A stretch of 64,000 nucleotides of DNA. Source: Corynebacterium casei LMG S-19264. Its GTDB lineage: Bacteria > Actinomycetota > Actinomycetes > Mycobacteriales > Mycobacteriaceae. The notes beneath the pieces were generated by a model, which was not told where the DNA came from, made no database searches, and saw only the letters and a program-made list of their open reading frames with translations. The stretch is taken from contig NZ_CP004350.1 of NCBI RefSeq assembly GCF_000550785.1, positions 16,834 to 80,833 of the forward strand. Direction: 5' to 3'. Positions 44,056-52,586 of the stretch are shown here, piece by piece (the stretch's first letter is position 1; the number at the start of each line of letters is the position of its first letter). Position numbers and translations under genes: made by a program.

Positions 44056-44957
44056 TTGCCGTGGGAGCGTTGACGCTGCAAAACCTCATTTAGGCATGCT
44101 CCGACATAGTCAAGTGAGCTCTTTAAAGTGTGAAGCTCCTCTGGAAGTTCATCATATCCAGGGGCTTTGCTTGTGTACTCTTTCTCCCATTCTGGGCTAG
44201 GAGCAACGATTTCTTTCGGCCAGTCAATATTCCGTCGCGCAGTTTCATGACCTAGAACTTCAGTCAGCTTTTCAGCGGAAAAGTTCTGAGTGCGGATAAT
44301 TTGAATAATATCCGCCAGGTCATGGTATCGATTACTCACACCACTGCGGTGTTTTTCGTACATAGCGCATATCTTGTCTGCAAGGTGCGACTCAATAGCA
44401 GTGGCTAAAACATTGAAAGGGGCGTACTTAACGTCCTTGAAAACCTCGTTGAGAAGGGGGCTAATGGTCACCTGTTCTAAAGGAGTTTGAGTGTGACGTT
44501 GGACAGAAACATCTACTTTAATGTTGTGAAAATCTACTGCCCCTAATCGAGCAGATAGCTTCACCTCAACTGTTGGAGTCGAATAGCCATCAGGGGTGGA
44601 AGCACTTTTCGGATGTACTGAAGTTACTTTGAAGGTAAAGGGGTCGTCGGATTTACGCTGTGCGATGTTTTCAAATTCTTGACGTATTTCACTAGCGTCA
44701 TTCCAAGTTTGTGACCGCCCCAAGTCGACATCCTGGGTAAAACGACCATTACCGTTGCGCATCAGCAATGCAGTTCCCCCTTTAAGCACCCAATCACTCC
44801 CTGAATGGGAGAAGACTCGATTGAGAAAGCATTCAAAGATGAGCTGGTAGCGGATGCTGTCTTTGCTTCTATTCTGAGTTTTCGAAAGATTGCCGATACG
44901 CGTTGTTAAGCTTCGCTGAAGGCCGCGTGCTTCGAATCGACTTAACGTGTGACTCAT
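44019..44957 (-). CDS. AbiEii-type nucleotidyltransferase toxin
   Basis: A 312-residue protein. The nucleotidyltransferase motif is WVLKGGTALLMRNGNGRFTQ, with GG at 60-61, followed by DVDL at 76-79, the metal-binding pair. It overlaps the upstream AbiEi gene by 4 bp. The AbiE pair is a type IV toxin-antitoxin phage-defence system: the toxin transfers nucleotides to tRNA, and AbiEi represses transcription. The C-terminal end (KWNFKTYSWEDC) overlaps the RepA junction region. Confidence 0.85.
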   Translation of the reverse strand: MSHTLSRFEARGLQRSLTTRIGNLSKTQNRSKDSIRYQLIFECFLNRVFSHSGSDWVLKGGTALLMRNGNGRFTQDVDLGRSQTWNDASEIRQEFENIAQRKSDDPFTFKVTSVHPKSASTPDGYSTPTVEVKLSARLGAVDFHNIKVDVSVQRHTQTPLEQVTISPLLNEVFKDVKYAPFNVLATAIESHLADKICAMYEKHRSGVSNRYHDLADIIQIIRTQNFSAEKLTEVLGHETARRNIDWPKEIVAPSPEWEKEYTSKAPGYDELPEELHTLKSSLDYVGACLNEVLQRQRSHGKWNFKTYSWEDC

Positions 44958-46009
44958 GCTTCGTTCTCCTTCTTCGCAGTTTTACCTGTATCAGCCTGCA
45001 GCTCTTCTTCATCGTCGATGGGCGTGGGGGAATAGCCAGGGGGTTGCCTTTTTTTGATGTCTTCTGACTTTTTGTTTGTTTGGTATTCACTGGACTTCGG
45101 GGATGCCTTTGATGAAACTTGGTTCAGGCTTTCCCTCGCAATCTCTGCCAAACTTGCAGTTGGGAGACTCCCATAGAGGTTATTCTTGAGCAGATCTGTC
45201 ACCATCTGGGCGCCCAGGCTTTCCCTCGCAATCTCTGCCAAACTTGCAGTTGGGAGACTCCCATAGAGGTTATTCTTGAGCAGATCTGTCACCATCTGGG
45301 CGCCCAGGCTTTCCCTCGCAATCTCTGCCAAACTTGCATAGCGGGCGATGCTCTCTTCACGATCGTCATCGGACGCAGCTTCCCTTTGGCATTCTTGCAC
45401 TAGTTGTTGTCCGGAAGAAAAACCATACGATTCTGCAGCATCATTGAGTTTGGTTGCAAGGTCTTTCATTCGAACGTTTTCTTTGCGCAAGGCGTCTACG
45501 ACCATAGTCGCTAAGTAATTAAACTCAATCTTCTTTTCTGCCAGGTCAGACACAGTTAACTCCACCGAAGTCACTGGAAGGCCATCGACGTTTCGGATGT
45601 CTTTTGAGTTAATCTCTCGATTGCTATAAATATAGATATCCTCCTGAGAGGTTTGCTTCCTAGTCGTCGAGGAAAACGTTATTCTTCGAGGGATTAAATC
45701 TCCTACCTGGTGGATAAGAGCGGCAGATTCATGGGAGACAAGAATTTTATCCTCAGATTCCCATCGTTCATCAGGAAATTCTCTAGCCCCGAGTGACACC
45801 CAAGCAGTGCGAAGATCTGTCAGCGCTCCATGCTGTGCTGACGGCAAAAGATAAATTCCATGCCTGGACCGGGCTAGAACCCCCTTATCAGCCAGCCGGC
45901 TCAGTTGGAGTCGAGTAATTCCTTCGCGCTGGGCTTGCGCAGTGGTAATGATTCCCCATTGATCAGAAGCGACTGATTCCAGGACTTCCAATACTTCATT
46001 TTGTCTCAC
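44954..46009 (-). CDS. AbiEi-type antitoxin with internal tandem repeats
   Basis: A 351-residue protein with the AbiEi layout: an N-terminal winged helix (WGIITTAQAQREGITRLQLS) and a middle domain (ILVSHESAALIHQVGDLIPR, then GLPVTSVELTVSDLAEKK). Residues 226-295 hold two identical 30-residue units, SLAEIARESLGAQMVTDLLK plus NNLYGSLPTA, and a third partial unit. The repeat is coded by a 90-bp tandem repeat (45126-45340). The C-terminal tail is charged and unlike typical family members. The gene runs from the operator array at 46023-46107. Confidence 0.85.
   Translation of the reverse strand: MRQNEVLEVLESVASDQWGIITTAQAQREGITRLQLSRLADKGVLARSRHGIYLLPSAQHGALTDLRTAWVSLGAREFPDERWESEDKILVSHESAALIHQVGDLIPRRITFSSTTRKQTSQEDIYIYSNREINSKDIRNVDGLPVTSVELTVSDLAEKKIEFNYLATMVVDALRKENVRMKDLATKLNDAAESYGFSSGQQLVQECQREAASDDDREESIARYASLAEIARESLGAQMVTDLLKNNLYGSLPTASLAEIARESLGAQMVTDLLKNNLYGSLPTASLAEIARESLNQVSSKASPKSSEYQTNKKSEDIKKRQPPGYSPTPIDDEEELQADTGKTAKKENEA
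45126..45340. repeat. 90-bp tandem repeat inside the AbiEi gene
   Basis: The unit starts AGGCTTTCCCTCGCAATCTC and recurs at exact 90-bp spacing at 45126, 45216 and 45306. Two copies are complete and the third is about 33 bp. Ninety is a multiple of three, so the reading frame is kept and the antitoxin gains or loses a 30-residue helical unit. Confidence 0.95.
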
Positions 46010-46022
46010 AATGACAGACCAA

Positions 46023-46107
46023 AACCTTCATTTGTATCAATCGCAACCTTCATTTGTATCAATCGCAACCTTCATTTGTATCAACTGTAATGATACAAAT
46101 GAAGGTT
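46023..46107. promoter_or_regulatory. Operator array upstream of abiE
   Basis: ACCTTCATTTGTATCAATCG recurs in a 22-bp period (46023, 46045, 46067); the last unit changes to ACCTTCATTTGTATCAACTG and is followed by the inverted copy GATACAAATGAAGGTT (46091-46106). AbiEi proteins repress their own promoter by binding inverted repeats of this length, so this is probably the autorepression site. It sits 14 bp upstream of the antitoxin start. Confidence 0.75.
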
Positions 46108-46463
46108 TTCTAAGTCAATGGAAGATACAAATGGAGATCTCTAACATCGGTTTGATCTTTAGAAGCGTTCAGGGCATGTACATAAATCTTGCGCAAGCAA
46201 AGTCAAGATTCTCCACCCCTATATCAATTCCAGGGCGGACACCATCGATAGCAACGTCGACGTCGACGTTGCTGTCCATTTCCTAAACAGGGCCACGATT
46301 GGAATGTTTGCGCACACCTTCTATCCGTTCAACCTGAGCACTGACGACATATCCCTACTGTAAGGGGTCTTATTTTTTAGCTTTAGAAACTAAGCTTTCC
46401 GGACGTTGTCAATACCCTCCAGATATCCGAAATGGGATACACCCATATGCTTGAATAGCGGGT
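46108..46463. other. Intergenic region between abiE and the AbiTii-like gene
   Basis: About 355 bp with no supported gene. It contains GTCGACGTCGACGTTG-type repeats near 46255. The AbiTii-like promoter must lie here. Confidence 0.4.
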
Positions 46464-47414
46464 ATGGGAAGACAAGATGAAGCACTACGAATTGCCGATG
46501 AACTATTGGCGGATATTGAGCTTCAACGGTTGAAAGCTTCGGAAATTGTGTTGAAGGCCAGCCGAGTGGCCCGTCTTGTAGGGCATGAAGAGTTAATCGA
46601 GTTCCTAGGGTTTGAACGAAACGGTTACCCAACAGACGGTTCAGCCCGCAAATGGATTGAGAAAACTGGTCGGAGGACTGATCAGAAGGCTAACAAGTAC
46701 TTTGTAGCATCGATCGCCAAAATCGAGGCGTACCTCGCGGCTTCCCAGGAAGAGATTGAGGCACTGAGGGGCGGTGGAAACTATTCAGGCGACTACATTG
46801 TGGTGGCCTCCAGGAATCATGACGACCGCATCGCTGGTCGTGCAGTAGAGGTTGCTCGATGGTCTGGAATCTGTGGTCAGGTTGTGGCAACAGTTTATGA
46901 CCTGATCATGGAGATTTATCATGAGCTTCTGTTCAGCGAGCTTCAGGCATCTTTATTCGTAGACACACAGACAAAAGTAGACGGTTTGCTCTCTACCTCC
47001 AGCGGTTCTGCTCTCAACAAAATTGAAAGCGTGTCGGACCGGCTTCGAGATGGTGACCCAGAGTCTGTTAGTCAGGCGCTGACGACTTGCCGTAGATTAA
47101 TTGATTCATGCGCCGACCAGCTCTTTCCACCCCAGGCAGAACTTTACACAATAGGCGAACAGCCGTTGAAAGTGGGACAACAGAATGTTCTGAATCGACT
47201 ACAGGCATACACATATAAATGCGCAGTCCCCCAGAAGCGAAGGGATCGACTCAGGCGGACCTTCAGCGATCTCTACGATCGATGTTCTGCAGGAACCCAT
47301 GCGGAAGTATCTGTCGAAGAGGCTCGATTCGTCTTTCTTCAGACCTATATCGCGCTTGGAGAGTTACTGACCTTGGTCGACAACAGCGACGCCGCGAGTC
47401 CTAAATTAGCTTGA
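46464..47414 (+). CDS. AbiTii-like protein with C-terminal HEPN motif
   Basis: A 316-residue protein without membrane segments. The first 75 residues (ADELLADIELQRLKASEIVL, then LVGHEELIEFLGFERNGYP) fit the AbiTii N-terminal domain of abortive-infection proteins. The C-terminal end contains RCSAGTH followed by AEVSVEEARFVFLQTYIALG, the R-x(4-6)-H pattern of HEPN ribonucleases. A role as a toxic RNase triggered by infection is inferred. It is next to abiE and near a second Abi-type gene. Confidence 0.65.
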   Translation: MGRQDEALRIADELLADIELQRLKASEIVLKASRVARLVGHEELIEFLGFERNGYPTDGSARKWIEKTGRRTDQKANKYFVASIAKIEAYLAASQEEIEALRGGGNYSGDYIVVASRNHDDRIAGRAVEVARWSGICGQVVATVYDLIMEIYHELLFSELQASLFVDTQTKVDGLLSTSSGSALNKIESVSDRLRDGDPESVSQALTTCRRLIDSCADQLFPPQAELYTIGEQPLKVGQQNVLNRLQAYTYKCAVPQKRRDRLRRTFSDLYDRCSAGTHAEVSVEEARFVFLQTYIALGELLTLVDNSDAASPKLA

Positions 47415-47805
47415 AGGCCCTTTCCCTAACTAATAGTCGCCATTGGCGATTGGCGCCGCCAAGGAAGTCTCTTATTTTCTTTCCCTAATGGACCAGAAAT
47501 TCTATTTAACGCCCTTTTCAGCAAAATGCCTACTGAGGTACACCACAAATGTCTCCACACACAGTTTTAGGGAGATGCCGCAGGCTGACCACACTGAAGC
47601 GGTTCGAATTTTTTTCGCTTCAGCAACCTCATCTCATACAGAATGGTAGCAAAGGCTTAACCCCAGTAACGCATCTAGCACTCTTGAAATACGTACCCCT
47701 TTTAAGGGTTGGCTAACTTTTTTAATTAGAGCCACCTCTTGCCGGCTCCCAGCCGATAGGATAAGTTCCCGAATAAGGAAATTAACCTATCGGGATTGGA
47801 GAAAA
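47415..47805. other. Upstream region of the second tendamistat-like operon
   Basis: About 390 bp, AT-rich. CCGATAGG (47753-47760) and its complement AACCTATCGG (47784-47793) form an inverted pair just before the operon. A similar CCGATAGGTT stands at 57859-57868 before a secreted-protein gene. Confidence 0.5.
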
Positions 47806-48249
47806 ATGCGTTTATCTCTTCGAAAACTAGCAATAATCACCTTGGGCTTTATTGCCACTTCTACAGCCACCACGGCGACTGCAGCTGCTACCGAAACGCC
47901 TACTTTTGACCTATCTACTAACCAATTAGAAGTTGCCGAACTAGAACCAGGTCAAAGCGCAAGATTTGCCAAAGGTGAAGTTGCGGAGGTCCTCTTCGCA
48001 GAGTCCGAAGGTCGCAGTACCGAAGCTACTCTAACAACCCTGGCTGCTGTTCCAGCACCGAATTGCATTGTGGCTCGAGCAGAGAAGGGATTCGTCCAAG
48101 TTTATAACAACTGTGGAGGAAGCGACCCGCAACGAGTAAAAGTGGTCCTAGCCTTCGGGCCAGACACTCAATGCAAATCAATTCAACCAGGAACACGCTC
48201 CAATGTTGGCCCTGCCGCAGGCCGAATCGATGGCGTTTTCCTTTGCTAG
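47806..48249 (+). CDS. Secreted protein with tendamistat-like cysteine pattern, second locus
   Basis: A 147-residue precursor. The signal peptide is MRLSLRKLAIITLGFIATST..ATAAA; an acidic segment follows to about residue 75. Cysteines lie at 87, 103, 123 and 147. The first gap is 16, as in tendamistat and the protein at 31185; the second is 20 (18 there). Both share APxC, QVxNNC, RVKVV and AFGPD stretches. The Trp-Arg-Tyr inhibitor triad is again missing (KGF). It starts a three-gene operon with 17 and 11 bp gaps. Confidence 0.62.
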   Translation: MRLSLRKLAIITLGFIATSTATTATAAATETPTFDLSTNQLEVAELEPGQSARFAKGEVAEVLFAESEGRSTEATLTTLAAVPAPNCIVARAEKGFVQVYNNCGGSDPQRVKVVLAFGPDTQCKSIQPGTRSNVGPAAGRIDGVFLC

Positions 48250-48266
48250 CTGAGGAGTGCTGACCT

Positions 48267-48605
48267 ATGAAAAAAATTGCAAAAAAAATTCCCGCAGGAA
48301 TCTTATCTGTCCTAGTCGCGCTGAGCTGTTTAGCTCCCTCAGCATATGCGCTGGGTCCAGACGACCCACGGATCAAGAACAATATCGGGATGTACACGGT
48401 AAAGTGCCAAGTCCATAAGAATGCAACAGGCAACCCAGTCGTTGGCTTCGTCATCGGAAACCATAAAAACGATCCAGAAAAAGCCGAAAAAGAAGCAAAT
48501 AACTTCGTTTCCAGATTCGGTGGAAATCATGCAAAAAGACACTGCAAGACAACAGGCCAATACAGGCAAAACGGTGCATACAGCACTAACTGGACTCCAA
48601 AGTAA
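48267..48605 (+). CDS. Small secreted protein with two cysteines, second locus
   Basis: A 112-residue precursor. MKKIAKKIPAGILSVLVALS..APSAYA is a signal peptide; the mature part is short and basic, with VKCQVHKNATGNPVVGF, a Glu/Lys helix and HCKTTGQYRQNGAY. It follows the tendamistat-like gene by 17 bp, like the pair at 31185-31870. Function unknown; a co-secreted partner is possible. Confidence 0.6.
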   Translation: MKKIAKKIPAGILSVLVALSCLAPSAYALGPDDPRIKNNIGMYTVKCQVHKNATGNPVVGFVIGNHKNDPEKAEKEANNFVSRFGGNHAKRHCKTTGQYRQNGAYSTNWTPK

Positions 48606-48616
48606 TATCGAACTCT

Positions 48617-49066
48617 ATGCTAAGTAAAAGCTCAAATCCGAATACCCACATTTGGTGCTATATAACCAAATTCGTCTGCGCGTTTGACTCTCTACCAACA
48701 GCGAAAAACAAATATCAGGAAGCAGTAGAACGTGTTAGAGAGTCTCACAACGTTCTTTTAGCATCCGAACAGGCTTACCTCGTAGGCCAGACAGAGCCGA
48801 TATTTAGTCTCCTTATTGATGAAATTGTCGGATTCGGAGAAAAGTTGTCGGATTCGGAGAAAGAAAACTACTCCGTTTTCATTTTCACGACCATCGTTGA
48901 GGTGCCAGAAAATGAGAAAGATGATGAAGGAGACCCAGTAATGCAAATTGCTGCAAAGCTAGAGCTAGATGCCGAAGATGATTTTCCTTCGACCTTTCCT
49001 AGTCGTACTCGATTAATCTGGATGAGCGAAAGCGGACGAGAATCGCCCAACTGCATTAGTCAATAG
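48617..49066 (+). CDS. Hypothetical protein, third gene of the second operon
   Basis: A 149-residue protein, acidic and probably soluble, without signal peptide. It carries FSLLIDEIVGFGEKLSDSEK and VPENEKDDEGDPVMQIAAKL. It follows 11 bp after the small secreted protein gene. It holds the same place as 31863-32315 in the first locus and is a candidate immunity factor. I see no recognised domain. Confidence 0.5.
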   Translation: MLSKSSNPNTHIWCYITKFVCAFDSLPTAKNKYQEAVERVRESHNVLLASEQAYLVGQTEPIFSLLIDEIVGFGEKLSDSEKENYSVFIFTTIVEVPENEKDDEGDPVMQIAAKLELDAEDDFPSTFPSRTRLIWMSESGRESPNCISQ

Positions 49067-49197
49067 AGCCGAACACTAAACCCGATGCCCATTATGGGTA
49101 CACTCTGTTCGTCTTGGGCGAGCGGTCTGAGCGTAGGCAGGGTAGGCGTATAGCCGTTTGAAACAGGCATTCCTATGGAGTTTTGAATCAGAGAAAC

Positions 49198-49231
49198 GAA
49201 AAGAAGGACCTTGAAAGGTCCTTCTTTTCTC
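49198..49231. terminator. Intrinsic terminator after the second operon
   Basis: AAAAGAAGGACC pairs with GGTCCTTCTTTT around TTGAAA and is followed by CTCTCTTTT. It is nearly symmetric, so it may act on both strands. Confidence 0.85.
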
Positions 49232-49302
49232 TCTTTTATCTATGGGGGAGGCTATGTAGCCCGCTAGTCCATAGTGTCTGAATTAAATTATATAGTTGCT
49301 AC

Positions 49303-49959
49303 ATGCCTCTTGCAACCCCACCTTCGGAAGCTGAGATGCGTTCAGTTCTCAGCAGTCCTAGGTTCAATACTTATTTTGAAGCCTGTGACGGTGACCATTT
49401 ACGAGCTGGCCAGCTCTATAGCTGGAACGCTTCTCTATCTGCCGCTCTTTTGGTTCCGGCTCATTTTGCTGAAGTCTCAACTCGGAACGCTGCGGCTAAT
49501 ATCCTCGAAGCCACGTATGGCCCTGAGTGGCCATGGGAGGAAGCTTTTGCTATTAGTTTGCCTTCACCAGCAAAGCGCTACAGCCCTAGAAGGGATCTCC
49601 AAGCAGTAAGGAAACAATACTCGACTACGGGAAAAGCCATTGCGGAACTGAAACTTGCTTTTTGGAGCAGCCTTTTTACCTCACGACACGATGTGCGCCT
49701 TTGGGAAAATCGTATTTCCACAGCATTTCCGCACTCTCCTTATGAGGACGAAAAGAAACTCAGGCAAGAAGTACGAAACAAGATTGAGGATATCCGGCTG
49801 CTCAGAAACCGCATAGCCCACCATGAGCCGGTCTTTACCCGTAATTTACGGAAAGATTTACAGGGAATGAAGGAGCTTATTGAGTTCCGATCTCCAGAAA
49901 CAAAGGCTTGGGTTGAATCCCTGGAAGAAGTGAGCCTGCTGTTGGACCGCCGCCCCTAG
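49303..49959 (+). CDS. Abi-like protein with HEPN motif
   Basis: A 218-residue soluble protein. LPSPAKRYSPRRDLQAVRKQ lies in the middle, and the end has LRNRIAHHEPVFTRN, the Rx(4-6)H HEPN motif of the Abi_2 (AbiD/AbiF) family. In that family the HEPN domain cuts RNA in response to phage. It is a stand-alone defence gene; no partner is visible. The start is taken at 49303 (MPLATPPSEAEM). Confidence 0.75.
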   Translation: MPLATPPSEAEMRSVLSSPRFNTYFEACDGDHLRAGQLYSWNASLSAALLVPAHFAEVSTRNAAANILEATYGPEWPWEEAFAISLPSPAKRYSPRRDLQAVRKQYSTTGKAIAELKLAFWSSLFTSRHDVRLWENRISTAFPHSPYEDEKKLRQEVRNKIEDIRLLRNRIAHHEPVFTRNLRKDLQGMKELIEFRSPETKAWVESLEEVSLLLDRRP

Positions 49960-50174
49960 CGCACCGGCACGGTACCTTACGAATGCAGTTCTCTTCGTAT
50001 CATTTCCAGTTTTGCACTAAGTCCCAATCCTATGACTTGTCTGCTATATGGCGTAAATTTTTAGCACTCGGTGCCTTACCTTACTTCTGGTACTAGCGAT
50101 GCCTGCGTTCTACGGGAGCAAGCATCTTGGAGTCTTCCCACTCAAGAGATGCTCTGGTCGCTAACCTGTAGATC

Positions 50175-50687
50175 ATGACATTTTCATCCCCTCCAGTTCA
50201 TTCCTCGTCCCCCGATTCCACGTTCCGGCTGGCGACCTACGCTGTTTGTGTACGCAACGACGAAGTGCTGCTAGTAGCCGTCACTGCCTCCGACGATCAC
50301 AGCAAGGTATGGACGTTGCCTGGCGGCGGCGTCGAGCGATTCGAGGACCCCCTAGACACGGTGATCCGTGAGGTCGAAGAGGAAACTGGCGCCACTTCAC
50401 GGGTTGTTCAGCTGTTGGGCGTTGATTCCCGGGTGATACCGAAGGACGAAGCAATTCGGGGTATGCCTCACCACAACATCGGGATATTCTACGAGGTTGT
50501 TATACGGGACAGCGAACTACGCCCTGAGCCCTCGGGGGACACTGTAATGCCAACGTGGATACCGTTCGCGCAGATCGCCTCTCTACCCCGAAGCGGTCTG
50601 GTAGACGTAGGCATGAGCCTATTTATCGAGCGCCCACAGTCGGGGCATGTTCCTTCAGTCCAGGTTAAGGGCCTGGTGCGACACTAG
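50175..50687 (+). CDS. NUDIX hydrolase
   Basis: A 170-residue protein. The Nudix box is intact: GGGVERFEDPLDTVIREVEE then ETGA. The N-terminus LATYAVCVRNDEVLLVAV is the usual first strand. Substrate unknown. It stands alone between the Abi-like gene and a coiled-coil gene. Confidence 0.85.
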   Translation: MTFSSPPVHSSSPDSTFRLATYAVCVRNDEVLLVAVTASDDHSKVWTLPGGGVERFEDPLDTVIREVEEETGATSRVVQLLGVDSRVIPKDEAIRGMPHHNIGIFYEVVIRDSELRPEPSGDTVMPTWIPFAQIASLPRSGLVDVGMSLFIERPQSGHVPSVQVKGLVRH

Positions 50688-50935
50688 CCACGCTTGTAAG
50701 GCTAAGCGTCACTTGTTCCCTACCGCCGCCTCAGTCGTCGACGCACAGCTGCTCGACGCTGGAACTCTGCCCCGAACGTTGTTCTCAGAACAACGCCATC
50801 GAGCACGCAAAACCACAACAGCCAGACTAGGGTTAGGTTCCCTGAATAAAACTTAGTCTAAGTTTAAGTGGATTGAGATAATCATAGAAGGATCTCTAGG
50901 TGACAATTCTAAGCGGAAACTTTTAGGAGCGTAGA

Positions 50936-51334
50936 ATGAACCGGTTGAAATATCTCTCGCGTCCAGAGTGGGCTCATCGAGAAAGTCTCCGAGAACGAGA
51001 CGATGCATCCAGGAAACAGGATATTGAGCGTCGCCGTCGCAGAGTTTTGGAAAAAGAAGAAGCTGTCTATGAAGGCCAACTAGATTCTACAGAATTAGGC
51101 CACGATCAAAGAAGCGAATTTTACCAAGATCATTTGGATCATTGTTCTCATTATCAACGGAAATACGACAAGCTCCTAGCTGAAATTGATCAAGCCCAAC
51201 AGCATAGAAAAAACACAATGACTCAACTTTATAATCAGCTTGAGATCCTGGAAAAAACCGAGGATCAAGATCGAGCAGCTATACAAAAGCTGAAAGGGCG
51301 AATTGCCGAAGAACTAACCAACTTTCGTTATTAG
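50936..51334 (+). CDS. Hypothetical coiled-coil protein
   Basis: A 132-residue, very charged and helical protein, with many Glu, Arg and Gln and almost no hydrophobic stretches apart from heptad positions. Two long coiled-coil segments (about 20-60 and 85-125) are likely. The start follows TTAGGAGCGTAGA. Function unknown. Confidence 0.6.
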   Translation: MNRLKYLSRPEWAHRESLRERDDASRKQDIERRRRRVLEKEEAVYEGQLDSTELGHDQRSEFYQDHLDHCSHYQRKYDKLLAEIDQAQQHRKNTMTQLYNQLEILEKTEDQDRAAIQKLKGRIAEELTNFRY

Positions 51335-51632
51335 TTCTAGAACTGCACCTGTGATGAATGTTCGGCGCTGCGGGCGGGGCCGCAACAAAAGGGACATCCT
51401 CTCTCCAATGGGTTGCTACCAAAACGATAGTTAATGTTTGGTATGGCTACTGCCTTTGGGGATATCGCGATCTGGTGTGAATATCCGTCGCCATGATGCG
51501 GACTCCTGAATTAGTTCGTTGGCCTCTGGCCAGACCGCCTGTGCAAGATTCCGTTTGCAAGGGTACACCCCAAAAGAACAGTTTTTGAATTACAACCCCC
51601 CTCGCAAACTCGATGTTCACTAGGGTTGGGTT

Positions 51633-52259
51633 ATGGATAATGGAACAGAACCGTCACTACCTCTAGAGATTCCTGAACATTCTGAGGTTATTTCCGGGCA
51701 GAAAGTCGGTTACGCGCGGGTTAGCTCTAAAGATCAGAATCTGGAGCGGCAAACTGCAGCGTTGAAGAAAGAGAAGTGCTTTCGCATCTTCGACGATACT
51801 GTCAGCGGTTCGTCCACTGACCGTCCTGGGTTGGATGGGGCGTTGAATTATGTGCGTCCTGGTGACCAGCTTGTGGTTATGAGTATGGATCGGTTGGCGC
51901 GGTCGTTGATTGATTTGCACCGCCTGGTCGATGACCTCACTGCCCGCGACATTTCAGTGAAGTTTTTAAAAGAGGGTCAAACGTATTCGTTGAATTCGAC
52001 TCCGATTGCCAAACTCATGCTCGGGTTGCTTGGCTCGGTGGCGGAGTTTGAGCGCTCGATTATTCGTGAGCGTCAGGCGGAGGGGATTGCGCGTGCGAAA
52101 GCCCGCGGGGTTTATAAAGGTCGCGCGAAAGCGCTCACGGATGAGCAGCTTGCCCAGGCGAGGGAGTGGGTGATTGCGGGTGTTCCGAAAGCGGAAGTTG
52201 CTCGCAGGCTCGGCATCGGTAGAACAACGCTGTATAGCTACCTCAGCCAAGAGAAATAG
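51633..52259 (+). CDS. Serine recombinase (resolvase/invertase type), intact
   Basis: A 208-residue recombinase. The catalytic serine lies in VGYARVSSKDQNLERQTAAL (Ser 31 or 32). The middle has MSMDRLARSLIDLHRLVDDL and SVAEFERSIIRERQAEGIAR, ending with the DNA-binding helix-turn-helix PKAEVARRLGIGRTTLYSYL. It is the only complete one of five copies in this part of the window (others at 53978, 59393, 60225 and 61926) and may supply recombination activity for the array. Confidence 0.88.
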   Translation: MDNGTEPSLPLEIPEHSEVISGQKVGYARVSSKDQNLERQTAALKKEKCFRIFDDTVSGSSTDRPGLDGALNYVRPGDQLVVMSMDRLARSLIDLHRLVDDLTARDISVKFLKEGQTYSLNSTPIAKLMLGLLGSVAEFERSIIRERQAEGIARAKARGVYKGRAKALTDEQLAQAREWVIAGVPKAEVARRLGIGRTTLYSYLSQEK

Positions 52260-52269
52260 CGCAGGTTCA

Positions 52270-52510
52270 GTTGCTGTTGGCTGCACCTTTTACAACGTAA
52301 CACCGCTGTTTGCACTGTTGTAGAGCAAGTCTCCGTAGAAACATTCGGTTTCATGGCGGTGGATGTGGGGTATTCCCAGTTTTTTGCGCGGACAGCTTCC
52401 TCATAACCCCAGTTAAAGGTTGACCCCGAAAAGGTGGTCACTTTCGTGCCGACTTTGTACATATCTCTAGAGAAAATATTGGGGCTGGGATAGGTTCGCC
52501 GTTAAAAGGA
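52270..52510. repeat. Conserved cassette leader, copy A
   Basis: Upstream of the first secreted-protein gene. It begins with a stretch also found at 60814-60999 and contains AAAGGTTGACCCCGAAAAGG followed by GTGGTCACTTTCG (from 52415). TGACC-x10-GGTCA forms an inverted repeat. The 3' part (GGGATAGGTTCGCCGTTAAA) recurs at 57861. The TGACCCC-GAAAAG piece also resembles an IS3 end, so it may be a transposon relic rather than a regulatory leader. Confidence 0.6.
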
Positions 52511-52586
52511 GATAAAGCACCTAGGTGATATTTCTTTCCGATCGTCTCCTGAAAACAAGACAGGTGACGCCAAAGCTATTTCAACT

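Noticed and set aside
45126..45340. CRISPR-like array
   Set aside because: The repeat unit is 90 bp with no spacers, in frame inside a gene, and no cas gene is present.
46023..46107. Short CRISPR array at the abiE promoter
   Set aside because: Spacing is 22 bp with no variable spacers; operator repeats explain it better.
47443..47649. A 68-codon frame before the second tendamistat-like operon
   Set aside because: No ribosome site and no protein-like pattern.
52238..52462. A minus-strand 74-codon frame across the leader repeat
   Set aside because: The sequence recurs at 60814-60999 but with changes that do not keep the reading frame, so it is not a gene.
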